64,000 bases of DNA from Hippasteria phrygiana (Eukaryota > Echinodermata > Asteroidea > Valvatida > Goniasteridae): the NCBI GenBank assembly GCA_037893225.1, contig JAZGUH010000199.1, forward strand, positions 682,001 through 746,000, given 5' to 3'. Below the pieces are notes generated by a model. The model made no database searches, was not told the DNA's origin, and saw only the letters and a list, made by a program, of their open reading frames with translations. Numbering within the stretch: the stretch's first letter is position 1; each line of letters opens with the position of its first letter. Positions 33,279 to 44,445 of the stretch are shown in pieces. A program made the translations under genes and the position numbers.

Positions 33279-33380
33279 TGTAAGCACTTATCCAGAACCA
33301 CCACTAGGCCTTATTGAATAGGCACAAGGCGCGATGCGCGCGACGATGTCATTTTGGTGGTTCTGGATAAGTGCTTACCG
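33279..33380. mobile_element. Hairpin MITE, GTAAGCACTTATCC family
   Basis: TIRs GTAAGCACTTATCCAGAACC and GGTTCTGGATAAGTGCTTAC. GTTTTGGA lies just outside both ends (8-bp, hAT-like duplication, offset by one base). A second member is at 40070-40224. Confidence 0.75.
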
Positions 33381-33745
33381 TTTTGGACACACTGTTTTGT
33401 GCCATTGAGCTAGGGCATCACTGTGAAGTAAGGGAAATGGACAACATTTGTTGGGCTGGAATTGACCATGTGATGTCACTGTACCTGATATATTATGTAA
33501 TCTCTTTTTCAATTTCTTCCACAAATTCCTGTGTCGGGTGGGAAGGCACTTCAGATCTGAAGATGGCTCAACAGCAAGGGGTGTTCCAAAAAGGCAGTAA
33601 CAAATTTGATCAACCCAAAAAAAAATCAGCAAAAAACTTTGGTGTCCAAGTTTCTGTGGGATAGAGTGATGACTGCTCTGTGTGCACCCGAGTTGATCAC
33701 CAGTCCAACATCACTCAATCACTCGCCACAAACTTGGACACGGGG

Positions 33746-33945
33746 GAGAGATTTGTCAGGATTTTTCAGAATTTTGAAAGAATCTTTTTTGCAATCTGGA
33801 ATTCCTGAGGTGTTGTCCTAAAGGTGTTTTTACCTGTAAAAGTGGATATAGACGAATAAAAACAGATATTTTTAAGGAGTGTCCCCATGGAATTTTCATT
33901 TTTTGGCCAATCTCCCCCCCCCCCCCCCCCCCCCGACAGATTTTG
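33746..33945 (+). repeat. Dispersed repeat with empty TTAA site and poly-C (21 C)
   Basis: GAGATTTGTCAGGATTTTTC through ACCTGTAAAAGTGGATATAG aligns with the halves of the repeat that flank the element at 29823-30870. Poly-C at 33914-33934. Confidence 0.75.
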
Positions 33946-34567
33946 TTTAACTGGTTTTGCACACACATCTTGCTCAGTAATCCGTGGTCTCTCCTGGGCG
34001 AGTGGCCTATCCTTAAAAAAATTTAAAAAAGAGAAGACCATTGGCTATATTATACGATACAATATTGGTGACGTCCGTTTCATTAAACCCTTTGGCACTT
34101 TTACTAGGAAGTGTCCAACACTGTGCAGTAAACCTATGGCACTTTGTACTTGGACAAATTGGGGCATCATAGCTCCATATAAAGTAATGGTGCCAAGGCT
34201 CTACATTCCTGAACCCATCAAAATCCAACACATGGTGTTGGATTTGAGACGGTCAGGGTCAATATATCTGGTCAGGGATATATCTGGTGTTTAAATTCGG
34301 TATACTTTTTGTGACTCGGGTCTTCTTGTATTCAATTGTGACATGGCGCATTATTTTCAAGCAAACTTGAATCCTCGATCCTGATTGGTCGATTCATGGC
34401 AACTGACAGTGTGATATTATCCCATATTGCACTCTGCGTATTGCGCTATACGCAAAACACAGAAACTGTTATTGATACGCGCGCATGTGTGTTGTACATT
34501 CTGGTTTTGTGTACAGCTTGCGTTGTTCCATCAATATTGCGCGTCAAGTTTGCTTGAAGATAAGTTT

Positions 34568-34670
34568 GTTATCCCACTCGCGGAACACGGAAAATGTAGT
34601 GCGTCCGTGTCCCACATGTCACACGGACGCACTACATTATTCTGTGTTCCACTCATGCTCGTGGGATAAC
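34568..34670. mobile_element. Foldback element, about 103 bp
   Basis: GTTATCCCAC at the left and GTGGGATAAC at the right; inner arms TGTAGTGCGTCCGTGT and ACACGGACGCACTACA around CCCACATGTC. GGAACAC and GTGTTCC also pair between them. Confidence 0.75.
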
Positions 34671-35283
34671 TAATAACTTATTAATTCTTGTGGATTGTTT
34701 GACGAACTTATTAACCAGTTCGCGTCGGATGACGTGTATACAAAGGTTTTGTGGTATTCAGAACGGATGACTGATAAACACGCACTCGATCAAGGCCGAA
34801 AATATGTCGGCGAGCGAGGCCAGAAATATCAGGTTGTGCTACCTGCAGATTCTGCCTGAACCTGGCTGGCATCGAGGTTCGTGAAAAAAAATCCCGCCGT
34901 GAATTGGTTAAGAATCTTATACAATGTAGTACGAAATAATTTCAGACACAAAATGTACAGGTATTCTCTTTTTACTTTCAAACAATCTGCAAGTACATTG
35001 TATATCTGTAAGTACATGTATAGATCTGTGAATATTGGTAGAGCTCAAATTTTAAAACTTTCTTTTAAAAAAGGTTCAAATGGATTTACAACTACCTTGT
35101 GTACCGTAAAATAATTCACTTTGTTTTTTGTATACTTCATCAAATAAACTGAATTATATTCTTGATCATTCAACTTCAGTATTGAAGAATTAATTTCAAA
35201 ACAGTTGCTTTTACATTTTCTCTTTGACCCCGCAACACCAAGTACCTCAGTACATGTACATGTTTCTTGTCTAAGCCCAATTT

Positions 35284-35583
35284 AGGGAGCACTGCCTAAC
35301 CCATGGTCGGGCCAAGCCGTTGAAAAGCCTGGCCAAGCCCGGGCCTTCTAGCTTTTAGTCTTGCTATTGTGAGCCACAAATCACCTAACAATAGAGCATC
35401 TACTAGTGATTGCTTTTGTTGTCATTCCATTCACGGGCCAGAGATCAAGTCTGGGTGAACAATGGGAGCTGGCTGGACTCTAGCATTAGTGGGCAGTTTA
35501 CTGTGTACAACCAGCGGATTATAGAAGCCCACTGGCCAGGCTTTTCAACGGCCTGGCCCGACCTTAGGCAGTGCTCCCTTAAT
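35284..35583. mobile_element. TIR element, GTCGGGCCAAGCCGTTGAAA family
   Basis: Ends AGGGAGCACTGCCTAA and TTAGGCAGTGCTCCCT, with inner AGCCGTTGAAAAGCCTGGCC and its complement. A second copy lies in TMEM141 intron 3 (37303-37669). Both share TTGCTATTGTGAGCCACAAA. Confidence 0.75.
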
Positions 35584-35910
35584 GGGGTTGATAAGCACAC
35601 AGTTGTTTTCTGGGTCCATTTCATAGAGACCATAAGCTTTAAGCACAGTAAAGAGCAAGTTAAATTTACTTGGAATAGAAAGCTCCATGCACGTGCAGGC
35701 ATTAGCACAACTTGGATGTGAAACGTTGAAAAACAAAACTACTGAATTATTACAAAATATATTACTTGACTTTAAGAAAGTAAGTCTGAAGTGTGCCGTC
35801 ATTTTCAAGAAAAGTGGAACTTTTGTTTTAATTTCCAGCGATGGTCGGCCGAACCAGACTACAAGAAGAGCATTTCTTTCTCCGTTTCCTAGCATTCATG
35901 CACACCAAAC

Positions 35911-36315
35911 TTTAAAGGTAGTATACATCCTTTGCTTTTGCTGACATTTTCAGAAATAAATGGATTTGGGGGATTAGTATTTTATAGCGTGCTGGCAAAT
36001 ACTGTAACACTGACCTGTTTCGTGTGCATAGATGCTGGGAAAACGGAGAGAAAAAAATGTTGTTCTAGTAGTCTGGTTCCCCGACCATAGTTTGGACAAA
36101 ACATACAAATTTATAGAGTCCAGGAATTATCAGGTCGGGGGAACTCGAAAAACGATATAAATTTCCACTTTTCTTGAAAACGACAGCACACCAGGTGCCA
36201 TGATTTCACAGGATGCTTGAGACTGCTATTTACTTGCAGTCTAGCACGGTACTTCATAATAATTCATTAATTTCATTTTTTCAAATGTTTGCAAATGATG
36301 TATACTACCTTTTAA
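35911..36315 (+). mobile_element. Dispersed TIR element, near-complete copy
   Basis: TIRs TTAAAGGTAGTATACATC and GATGTATACTACCTTTTAA enclose the body shared with four other loci. TTAA at both outer ends could be the duplication. An inverted partial copy abuts at about 35620-35905. Confidence 0.7.
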
Positions 36316-37058
36316 ACAGGTCAGTGTTGCAGTATTATTCGCTATAAAATACCGACCCAAAAATCCATTTATTTCTGAAAATTTCAGCAAAGGCAAATGT
36401 TTTATACTACCTTTTATAAAGCTAGCGACATTTTTGTGCTATAGCACGACTTTCCTACCAACCGTTAAGCAGCCCCACATGCCCCACAGAAGCCAGACCG
36501 CCTCTTTCTTTTTTGCGCTACATGTGAACACAATCAGTGTGGCCACTCATCAAATTTGAAAATCCCAGGATTTCCGAAGGCAATGGAAAATACTGTATAA
36601 GTGTATTCACAAAGCACTTTAATAAAGAGCATTTTGCGCATGCACAATCAATATTTTTTTCCTACCAAAATTCCCAAGATCTTGGGAAAAATCCCAAGGA
36701 GTGGCCATGCTGAACACAATGTATACGGGCATGTGCAGTTATTCATGTGTATATGAATGCACCAAACACGTTTGACTACACGGACTCAATGAAAGCAACG
36801 TATTGTATTGCTAACTTGCGAAAAAGGCCAACACTCTGTGCACAAGTCTTGAATTTGGCATGTGCGAACCGGTCTGCAATTTGAAAGCCCACACTTATTC
36901 ACTGTCTGATCATTTTGTTAATGTTTAGTTTCCATATCAAGTCCTCTTTTTGTCTTCATACCTCAATCCTTTCAAATAATCTAATAAATATTCCTTGAAT
37001 GGACTCTGGATATTTAAGATCTCGGCCAGCTACAGTAAAGTCTGTCCCATTTACAGTT
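36316..37058. other. Spacer downstream of TMEM141
   Basis: No gene-like feature recognised. The first 100 bases are another fragment of the AAAGGTAGTATACATC repeat. No clear AATAAA for TMEM141 was found on the minus strand close to its stop. Confidence 0.4.
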
Positions 37059-37267
37059 TCATGATCCCATTCGGTCGCCATATTTTGTTGTCTGAAGGCC
37101 ATCTTTCACAGTGACGGAAGTGACTGAGGCCGTATCTGCAGTTCCTTGATAGTTGGACTGTAAATCCTTGCCCGCTTGGCCGGCCTGCTGCGCGGTATGC
37201 ACCCATAACTTCTGGCACTGCTTGCTGGCAATTGATGAGACAACGTACGACGTCAAGATGGCGCCTC
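37059..37267 (-). CDS. TMEM141: TMEM141 exon 4
   Basis: Acceptor CTATTTACAG on the minus strand. GGAILTSYVVSSIASKQCQK then a polar tail; stop at 37061-37059. Confidence 0.9.
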
Positions 37268-40200
37268 CTGTAAATAGGTAGAAACAAAAATACCATTATA
37301 GGGAGGAGTGGTTAATCTGTGGTCGGGCCACGCCTTTGAAAAGCCCAGCCATGCCCGGGCCTTCGGGCTTTTACTCTTGCTATTGTGAGCCACAAATCAC
37401 CTAACAATAGAGCATCAACTAATCAATAAGGCCAGGCCTGGTTATAGCCCCTCCCACACTAATCTGTACCCATTCACGGCGGGATCAAAAGATACCTCAG
37501 CTGTCAGTCACGTCTGGGTGAACAATAGGGGCCGGCTGGACTCCAGAATTAATGTACAGTTTATTGTGTACAATCAGGGGATTATAGAAGCCCGAAGGCC
37601 CGGGCTTTCCAGGGGCTTGGCCAGGCTTTTCAACGGCCTGGCCGGAACACAGATTAACCACTCCACCCATACAATCTGATCTTTTTAGTAGGGTACCCAT
37701 GGTCAACTGAACCTGTTCGAGACTTGTGAACGTCAGAATCTTCCAAAATGTGAGTTCAAACCCAGCTAAGGGATCATGATGCTTGTGCCCCTCAGCAAGA
37801 CACTTTGCTTCAGTTTCTTCTCTCCGCCAAAGAACATTAATCAGTATATTTAGATACCCAAGCAGGGGTTTCTGATGCTTGTGTCCTTGAGCAAGACACT
37901 TTGCTGCAATTGTTTCTCTCCACCAAGCAGCCAATGTTTACCCGGCCAGGAGATCATGGTGCTTGTGTCCTTTAGAAAAACACTTTGCTGCATTGCTCCT
38001 CTCCAATTTGTTTAATATAATTTTGTTTCTTTCTTAATTTATACATTTATTTTATTTATTGTATTTATTATTTATTTATTTAATTTTTGGGAGAGGGGAC
38101 AAGAGTAAATACACTTACCTGCTATGAAAACAATGTTATATGTTGGCGGGAATTTGGGGTATCTGTGCCTGATTGCATAACTGGCAGTGAGACCAGCAGC
38201 ACCACCTGTCCATGGTAATAAACCAAGAAATTCATGTTCATTATTTGTTATAAATCAAAACTACCTGCCTTGTATACTACAGTATCGTGGCACCATCTAT
38301 ATTCACGCACCACCTTTCTCCATTTGTCAAGTTATAAGTTAGTTAACTAAATATGGTTCCACGGGGCCCTCTGACGCAATGACCTTTGTACTATGCGCAA
38401 ATATGGGCTACATCGATTTCGGCACCACGGAGGCAGTGCCTGATGACACTTGGCTGCCTTGGAAGTGTATTTTCTGGCAGGTAGCAATACTGGGAGAATA
38501 CATGTATAGTCAAAGGCTCTATTTATTTTGTTCAAGTGAGTGAAATTCCTTGTGGAGCCTTTAAATAGGTGCGCAAAAATCACCAACACGTGGATACAGT
38601 TGCACACTGATAATAAGAGCACCGTTAATACAACATCCTGCTTATAACGAGGAAAAAAAATAGGTCCCGAGTCTTTGTTTTTCTTTGTTTTCCATTACTG
38701 ATAATACAAGGTACCTGTTTATAACAAGGTAAATTGTAAAGTCCCAAGGACCTTGTTATAAAGGTGTTCGACTGTTTTGTAATTCAATTCCGATGCACAG
38801 GCTCTATGGTTGGATGTGTGGCTAAGGATATTGCGCAGCGCCTAACCATGCCACACTCGTAGGACTAGACATGTACCTGCAAAGAAGGCAAACATTCCCT
38901 TGATGAACGCCCTCGCCTGACACTGTCCATACTCATGAATTCCCTGAAATGTGAAAATAAACCAACAATTTCATTTTTACTTAAACGCCTTCCCCTAGTT
39001 TATTTCTAAAAGAAGTTTTATTTATTAGTGTTTTTTTTTATTTGCACTCAAAAAAGAGATCAAAGTCCCCACCCTTGGGCCCAAAAATAATTACCAAGCC
39101 CGGTGTTACCCTGAGTAAGTCATCCTCAAATACCAGCCATACACTAGCTTGAGAAATGGGTCATATTAATCACCGTCAACACACTGTCAAGACACCGTCA
39201 ACACCTCCAAAACACCGTACATTCTAAATTAACAAAAGAGGGTAATGTCACTTCCCAGGTTGTATCGTAAAATTGGGTGTGATCCCTGGCTACACGGCAT
39301 TCTGGGTTTATGACTTCTGACTAGCGCCCACCCGAACAAAGATACTGACAATTTGGGAGACCGCCAACATAGCGCCAGTACGGTAACCCGGAGGTCGCAG
39401 GTTCGAATCCCGCTCGTGCCAGTTTCTTTGTTCACTTTGAAAGAGGCATAGAAATGTAATGCATAGGCTAAATTAGAATTTCAGTTGGTTAAAAGTCATT
39501 CATGAAAATGAAAAAAATTTCAAGCGAAAAATGATCTCTAACAGTCTTAAGCAGCACGGCCGTTGGCTGCCATCTTGCATTCCCACGCGCTGACCCATAC
39601 TTTACGGTTTTGTGCCACATTTGTCAGTTTAAGAATGTGTTTTGCAGCTGTTGACGGTGTGTTGACGGTGAACGTTCATAGGTATGGTTGTGGGGTAGGT
39701 ATAACAAAGGGAAACAATGGGGACAATGCTACCCCACGAGGCTGTCTTTAGAAATCGACCTACCCCAGAGAGTTAACACTATGGGCTTTTGAGATTTCAA
39801 TGGGGACAAAGGGAGAATAAAAGGAGGGAAGTCCACAATAGAGGTACCCCGTATCTGTACATATGTGAGGATGGGTGTGTTGACTGTGATTAGTATGACC
39901 GTGGGAAATCCAGCTCTAGAGCTGGATTTCTCAAGCTACTACCAGACAGCTCTGTCGATGACCAATGATAAAGAAGCTGGTACATTTATTTGGGAAAGAT
40001 TTTACCCCCCCCACCAAAATCGGTCAGGAACAGCAAAATCTTGAAAACTAACTTGGCACAGCCTTGATTTGGTAAGCACTTATCCAGAACCACCAAAATG
40101 ACATTGTCGCGCGCATCGCGCCTTGTGCCTATTCAATAAGGCCTTGTGCCTATTCAATAAGGCATAGTGCATTTTCAGTAATACATGGCGATGTCATTTT

Positions 40201-40706
40201 GGTGGTTCTGGACAAGTGCTTACCATTTGATTTTGTAACAAGTTTAGTTTAGAAATGTTTGTGTTTTCTGTGTTGGATGTTCTTGGCAGGGTGTACGTGT
40301 ATGGTCACTCATGTACATGTTCATTTCTACTTCATGTTAACTTTTATGGTTTTTGCTGTTAAAAAAATCTTGAACTAACAGGTTGTGCCACATGTTTTGT
40401 TATTAAGATCAAGGATGGTTGTTTTTTTCCCCAAGATTTTGCCAGTGGTGTTTCCTACCTCCATGGTAGCTCGAAAATTCTAGCTCTTGGCTCATGACAT
40501 GTGAGATCTCACATGTCATGAGCCAAGAGCTAGAATTTTCGAGCTACCTCCATGGTGTTCCTGACCGTGACCGATATTGGTGGGGGGGGGGGGGTTATTA
40601 AAGTTAAATCTTTCCCATTTACTACCGCTACCACGTGCCACACATATTTTACCGGATATTTCTCGGCAGTTTCTTCATCCAGATCAGATATTCCAATCAA
40701 AACCAT
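37059..40706 (-). CDS. TMEM141: Transmembrane protein 141, four exons, complete
   Basis: On the minus strand: exon 1 40706-40653, exon 2 38943-38877, exon 3 38205-38119, exon 4 37267-37059. 417 bases, 138 residues, all phases consistent (0, 1, 1). Reads MVLIGISDLDEETAEKYP, GIHEYGQCQARAFIKGMFAF, GGAAGLTASYAIRHRYPKFP, then NIVFIAGGAILTSYVVSSIA and SKQCQKLW. This follows vertebrate TMEM141 (MV.LGLS..D...A.KHPGLGEYA.CQ..AF.KG, then a Y-rich P loop and a second hydrophobic segment ending in C..LW). Two membrane segments are expected. The protein is about 30 residues longer at the C-terminus than the human one. Its function is poorly known. The frame is open upstream of the ATG to 40763, so a longer N-terminus is possible. 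Confidence 0.92.
37303..37669. mobile_element. TIR element in TMEM141 intron 3
   Basis: Ends GGAGTGGTTAATCTGTGGTC and ACACAGATTAACCACTCC; family of 35284-35583. It starts about 35 bases from exon 4. Confidence 0.75.
38119..38205 (-). CDS. TMEM141: TMEM141 exon 3
   Basis: Minus-strand acceptor ACCATGGACAG, donor GTAAGT. Encodes GGAAGLTASYAIRHRYPKFP and PTYNIVFIA, phase 1 to phase 1. Confidence 0.92.
38620..38775. mobile_element. Diverged pogo/Tigger-like remnant
   Basis: Right end GGTGTTCGACTGT and repeated TTATAACAAGG/CTTATAACGAGG words resemble Tigger termini; the left end is poorly preserved. In TMEM141 intron 2. Confidence 0.45.
38877..38943 (-). CDS. TMEM141: TMEM141 exon 2
   Basis: Minus-strand acceptor CACATTTCAG, donor GTACAT. 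GIHEYGQCQARAFIKGMFAF then FA, phase 0 to phase 1. Confidence 0.92.
39251..39438 (+). mobile_element. tRNA-derived SINE, best-preserved copy
   Basis: The body includes CTGACTAGCGCCCACCCGAA and GACAATTTGGGAGACCGCCA, then a tRNA-like 3' part with B box GGTTCGAATCC (39400-39410). Other copies: 18496-19047, 32409-32597, 50340-50800. Combined with the 50 kb copy, the tRNA part reads AGCTCATATCAGTTGGTAGA then GCGCCGG. The tRNA-like domain follows the unique body, the reverse of the usual SINE order. Confidence 0.7.
39905..39930. repeat. 26-bp perfect palindrome
   Basis: GAAATCCAGCTCT followed by its exact complement; no flanking duplication seen. Confidence 0.8.
40070..40224. mobile_element. Hairpin MITE, GTAAGCACTTATCC family
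   Basis: TIRs GTAAGCACTTATCCAGAACC and GGTTCTGGACAAGTGCTTAC. GCCTTGTGCCTATTCAATAA is tandemly doubled inside. In TMEM141 intron 1. Confidence 0.75.
40465..40548. mobile_element. 84-bp perfect, spacerless palindrome
   Basis: Left arm from GGTAGCTCGAAAATTC to CATGTGAGA at 40506; right arm is its exact complement. ACCTCCATGGT is repeated directly at 40457-40467 and 40546-40556, consistent with a 78-bp insert (40468-40545) and an 11-bp duplication. About 105 bases inside TMEM141 intron 1. Confidence 0.85.
40653..40706 (-). CDS. TMEM141: TMEM141 exon 1
   Basis: Minus-strand ATG at 40706, 18 codons MVLIGISDLDEETAEKYP, donor GTAAAA. It aligns with the human N-terminus and joins exon 2 in phase 0. 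A GCCATGG context surrounds the ATG. Confidence 0.85.
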
Positions 40707-40920
40707 GGCGACAAGGAGACAATCTCCAGACTTCCACTGATCTCCCACCGGCCATCTGATCAAGAGATAGATGTTGACGGTACAGCGCCACCAATCGTCT
40801 ACATATTAAAGGGGCTGTGTCGTCACGATCATAGCAGGCTTGTGGCTGGCTGTACACTGAATCCCGAACTGATGAACGCAGATGAACCCAGTAACTGCAA
40901 ATAATACCCCACGACCGCGC

Positions 40921-41058
40921 GCTGACCTACAGGGTGCGCGCGCGCTGACCTACAGGGCTCGCGCGCGCTGACCTACAGGGCTCGCGCGCGCTGACCTACA
41001 GGGCTCGCGCGCGCTGACCTACAGGGCTCGCGCGCGCTGACCTACAGGGCGCGCGCGC
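40921..41058. repeat. 23-bp GC-rich minisatellite, six copies, upstream of TMEM141
   Basis: Unit GCTGACCTACAGGGCTCGCG plus CGC. Each unit holds TGACCT, i.e. TGTAGGTCA on the TMEM141 sense strand, a nuclear-receptor-type half-site. Located about 215 bases upstream of the start codon. Confidence 0.85.
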
Positions 41059-41564
41059 CAGATCAGATTACAATTGCAATGACTGCTGCATGCATGATCC
41101 TGTAGTTATGATACATACTGCATGTACAAGTATTTTGTATGTGTTTGTGCCACCAAAAATATACGATAGGCCTACAGTCGAACATAGTCCGTGACACACC
41201 ACCCGCCGGCCAAACGCCAAAATGTACCATGACAGAACCAAACAAAAATAAGTAAATAAGTAAATCTGTATTTATAATTGTAAAATAAATAATGCACCAG
41301 CCCCTTCCTATACAAAAATAATGTTGTAGGCCTATGTATCGAAATAGATTTCGACTAAAATCGGCTGTGCCTGCAATGATGAGCAAATCAAAGTAAAGCA
41401 GCTATACTGATGGCGATATTGAGTCCACGACCTTGTGTTACATTTGACGGCAGGACTTTATGGAAAGTTACATCATAAGAGTTATTTCAACACTATCAAA
41501 TAATAAACAAAATAATAGCAGTTATTACCAATAAATAATATACGCCAATGAAATGAGATTTAAC

Positions 41565-41787
41565 CAGTGGCGAGTAAATCCGTGTCGAAAAGTGGGGATG
41601 ATTATTGAATTTGTCAACGAAGTACTGCATCTTGAACTTTTTCTCAACGGGGGATACCCCCGCCCCAAACACCGCTTGAAATTTGAAACATCACTTTGTG
41701 TACAATTTCCCCTTTTTAAATTTACGAAACAAAAACGAAATACAAATCGGCGGGCCCCTGAACTCCTTCCACGTGTTTACGCCACTG
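41565..41787. mobile_element. hAT-like MITE (CCAGTGGCG ends)
   Basis: CCAGTGGCGAGTAAA at the left and TTTACGCCACTGG at the right. CAGTGGCG tips resemble hAT termini; no clean 8-bp duplication seen. Confidence 0.5.
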
Positions 41788-43834
41788 GCGCACAGATCCC
41801 CACATCACTATGATAAAGATGACTACCGAAGAAACAAAGAAATAAACACCCCGACAAATATTCAAACAACCCTAATTTTCACCTGTTTTGCACGAATTAT
41901 TCGCTTATTACTTTTTATGACATGAACAATTCACATACCGAGTACATGGATCGGATGTACTGTACATGTAATGTATGTACTGTACATGTTGACTATACAT
42001 TACATGTAGACTTGATGTGCGGAAATATTGTTTCACACAGCGAGTTGTTGACAAGTGCCATTGGAATAGCGACCAAGTGAAGTTGTTTCAACTCCATCTA
42101 TCAACTGTAAAAAATAATGTACTTCTAAGTTCTAGATTTTAATTTCTTTTTTCGCTGCTAAAGAACTGTCTGCAGCCACTACCCCTCTTTTAGTAGCATG
42201 ATAATTGTGTTATTGAAGTGACGGGTCAAAATAAGCCTGAAGCTTTTTATCGACCTAAGTTTACAAGCAAGATACGAACAAGATACATCCAAATGAATGT
42301 ACACATAATACATAGACCCTTTTACGGATACCCCGCCTGTGGGATTTTGTGTAGAAAATTTAGCGCGAACTGTCCCGATCCCACAGCGACAAGACACGTT
42401 GCAGTTTTGCTGTGCACATTTATATGGACAAGCACCCCGTGTGCCGAGTCGTCCTCTCTGATCTGGCAAGAGTTTCGGCATGTACATGTCATAGGTTCTC
42501 CAGCGTAAGGTTCTACTTCTATATCGCCAACCTCCAATTCTATGCAACTTTCAGACAAATATTCCATGGCACTTGTGTACATGTGAATGAAATTTTATGA
42601 AATAAACAGATGAAATGTGAACGTTTTTTCTAATAATCTTACTCTTAGAGAACTGAGTGCCACGCGTACAATGTGTGCTACTTGTTTATAAGTATGTGTG
42701 TGTACACGTATGTGTAGTACGCAGACGCTGGACATGCGTGCGTGTTCCAGGGGGTGTATTTTCCAAAAGCCAATTCTCAGAATAGCCATAACAAACGGAT
42801 GGAGTTTAAAAATAGCACATAACCGAAATGAATCGCAAGGGGGCGCACTCCAATATTTGATTCGTTAACGCGAGATGGCGCGACGACACAGCCCCTTTAA
42901 AAACCTTTCACCCATAACATTAAAACGATCCAAGTAAGTACCCCACAAAACCAAAACCACTACACTAAGAAAATACTCAAGGAAGAGGCGAAAACGGCGA
43001 TTTTGTGTTCACTTTTATGTACCTGCATACCATACCTCGAGTAGTGGCGTAGCTTGGGAAGAGGGGGTGTGAGGGGGGAAGGGGGGGGGGGGGGCACACG
43101 CCGGCCCCCCCCCGGCCCCCAGTCGCCCCCCCCCCCCACACACACACACTGAAAATTTCGCAACAAATATTAGTATTATAAAGAAGAAACACCGTGAGCG
43201 CCCCCCTGTACATCGTATATCTTGCCCTGTATACATGTGTTATATATGTCCCCCTCGTGTTTCTTTCTAATTGTACTACTGTCAATGTTTGGCCAGCTAA
43301 TTTTGTTGATTTGTCATAATAATCTGAGATAATTATACCATGGAGGAAGCTTGCACACAACTTTATTTCTTCAAAAGAGACCGGGTATTTTAAGCACTGT
43401 GTATGTACAGACCTCTACTTACCCGGTCTTGCAAACAAGGTTTAAGGAAATCCGGCGGGGGAAAAATAAGGAAATTTGGCTCTCAGGATAAGGATTTTTG
43501 TTTTGTTTTTTTATTGTGGAAGCACTGCCCTGAATTATATGTATTTGACAAATTTGGTGCCCGTTGGATGGACCTATAGGCCTACGGCGTAATGCAATCA
43601 CAAGGAATGTAAATTATTACAAATTGTGGTATGTTTTTTACACTCAGACCTTGGAAATAGGTTCAGGCTCAGAAATTACAAAAAAGATAAAATCGGTATC
43701 GGGCTATTCTACTACAAATTTTGCCTTAAAAGAACATGTATCACTGAATGTTCCACTTCAATACGGTAAATGCAACTTGTACGACGCTTATAATTACGGC
43801 ACTTCGTGGTACATGTATACGTATTTTTAATCGT
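41788..43834. other. Intergenic sequence, no supported gene
   Basis: Contains ACATGTA-rich words (41930-42010), a minus-strand ORF at 42582-42322 with a Cys-rich run (MTCTCRNSCQ) that I cannot assign, and a G/C-tract region at 43044-43145 starting with TAGTGGCGTAGCTTGGG (hAT-like tip). Confidence 0.4.
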
Positions 43835-43884
43835 TCACAATGTTGCGCATATAAATGCCAAAAGTTCCACTTTGGGGTTTGACG

Positions 43885-43934
<50 letters not shown>

Positions 43935-44300
43935 TCTCGATGCATGCATCGGGCCTGAGGTTAGGTAAATAACCAAAGAGATTAAATTTGGGGGGATTTA
44001 AAGGCTTTAAAGAACCTTCAGCCTTAAAAAAAATACTGGGGTTTTCCGGCTTGAACTGAATGTTTCTGAAATCAAGTCCAATTCCAAACGCGTTGGCTCG
44101 ACAAACAGCTAGGGAAAACCCAGCCGCTTTTGCGCAACTAGACCTGACAATTGATAGCAAAACTTGTTTGGATTATGCGGTTGAATGACCCTTATTATGC
44201 CTGTATGTTTGCTATGTAGTACTTGGCATCACAATCTCATGACCAATATTTGTAGTGCGCAGTCCCACGACATCGGACGTGAGGGGGACATCTGATGTTT
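43835..44300 (+). repeat. Segmental duplicate (copy 1) with 49-C tract
   Basis: CACAATGTTGCGCATATAAA, then poly-C 43885-43933, then a body with ATGTTTC and CAAGTCCAATTCCAAACGCG. Aligns with 47660-48300, where the C tract is 24 long. Confidence 0.8.
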
Positions 44301-44445
44301 TTGTTGGGTCTCAAGACATATGGACAGTCAATAGCGGACATTTGCCCTGGACCATACTTATCACATTTTTAACATGTTAAACAGGTGATTAAGTATAGGC
44401 CAACTTACTCAGACTACGTTTTCGTATATTATCTGTATCTGTCAG

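Noticed and set aside
42322..42582. Cys-containing ORF with MTCTCRNSCQIRED
   Set aside because: No splice context or family match; left as unassigned.
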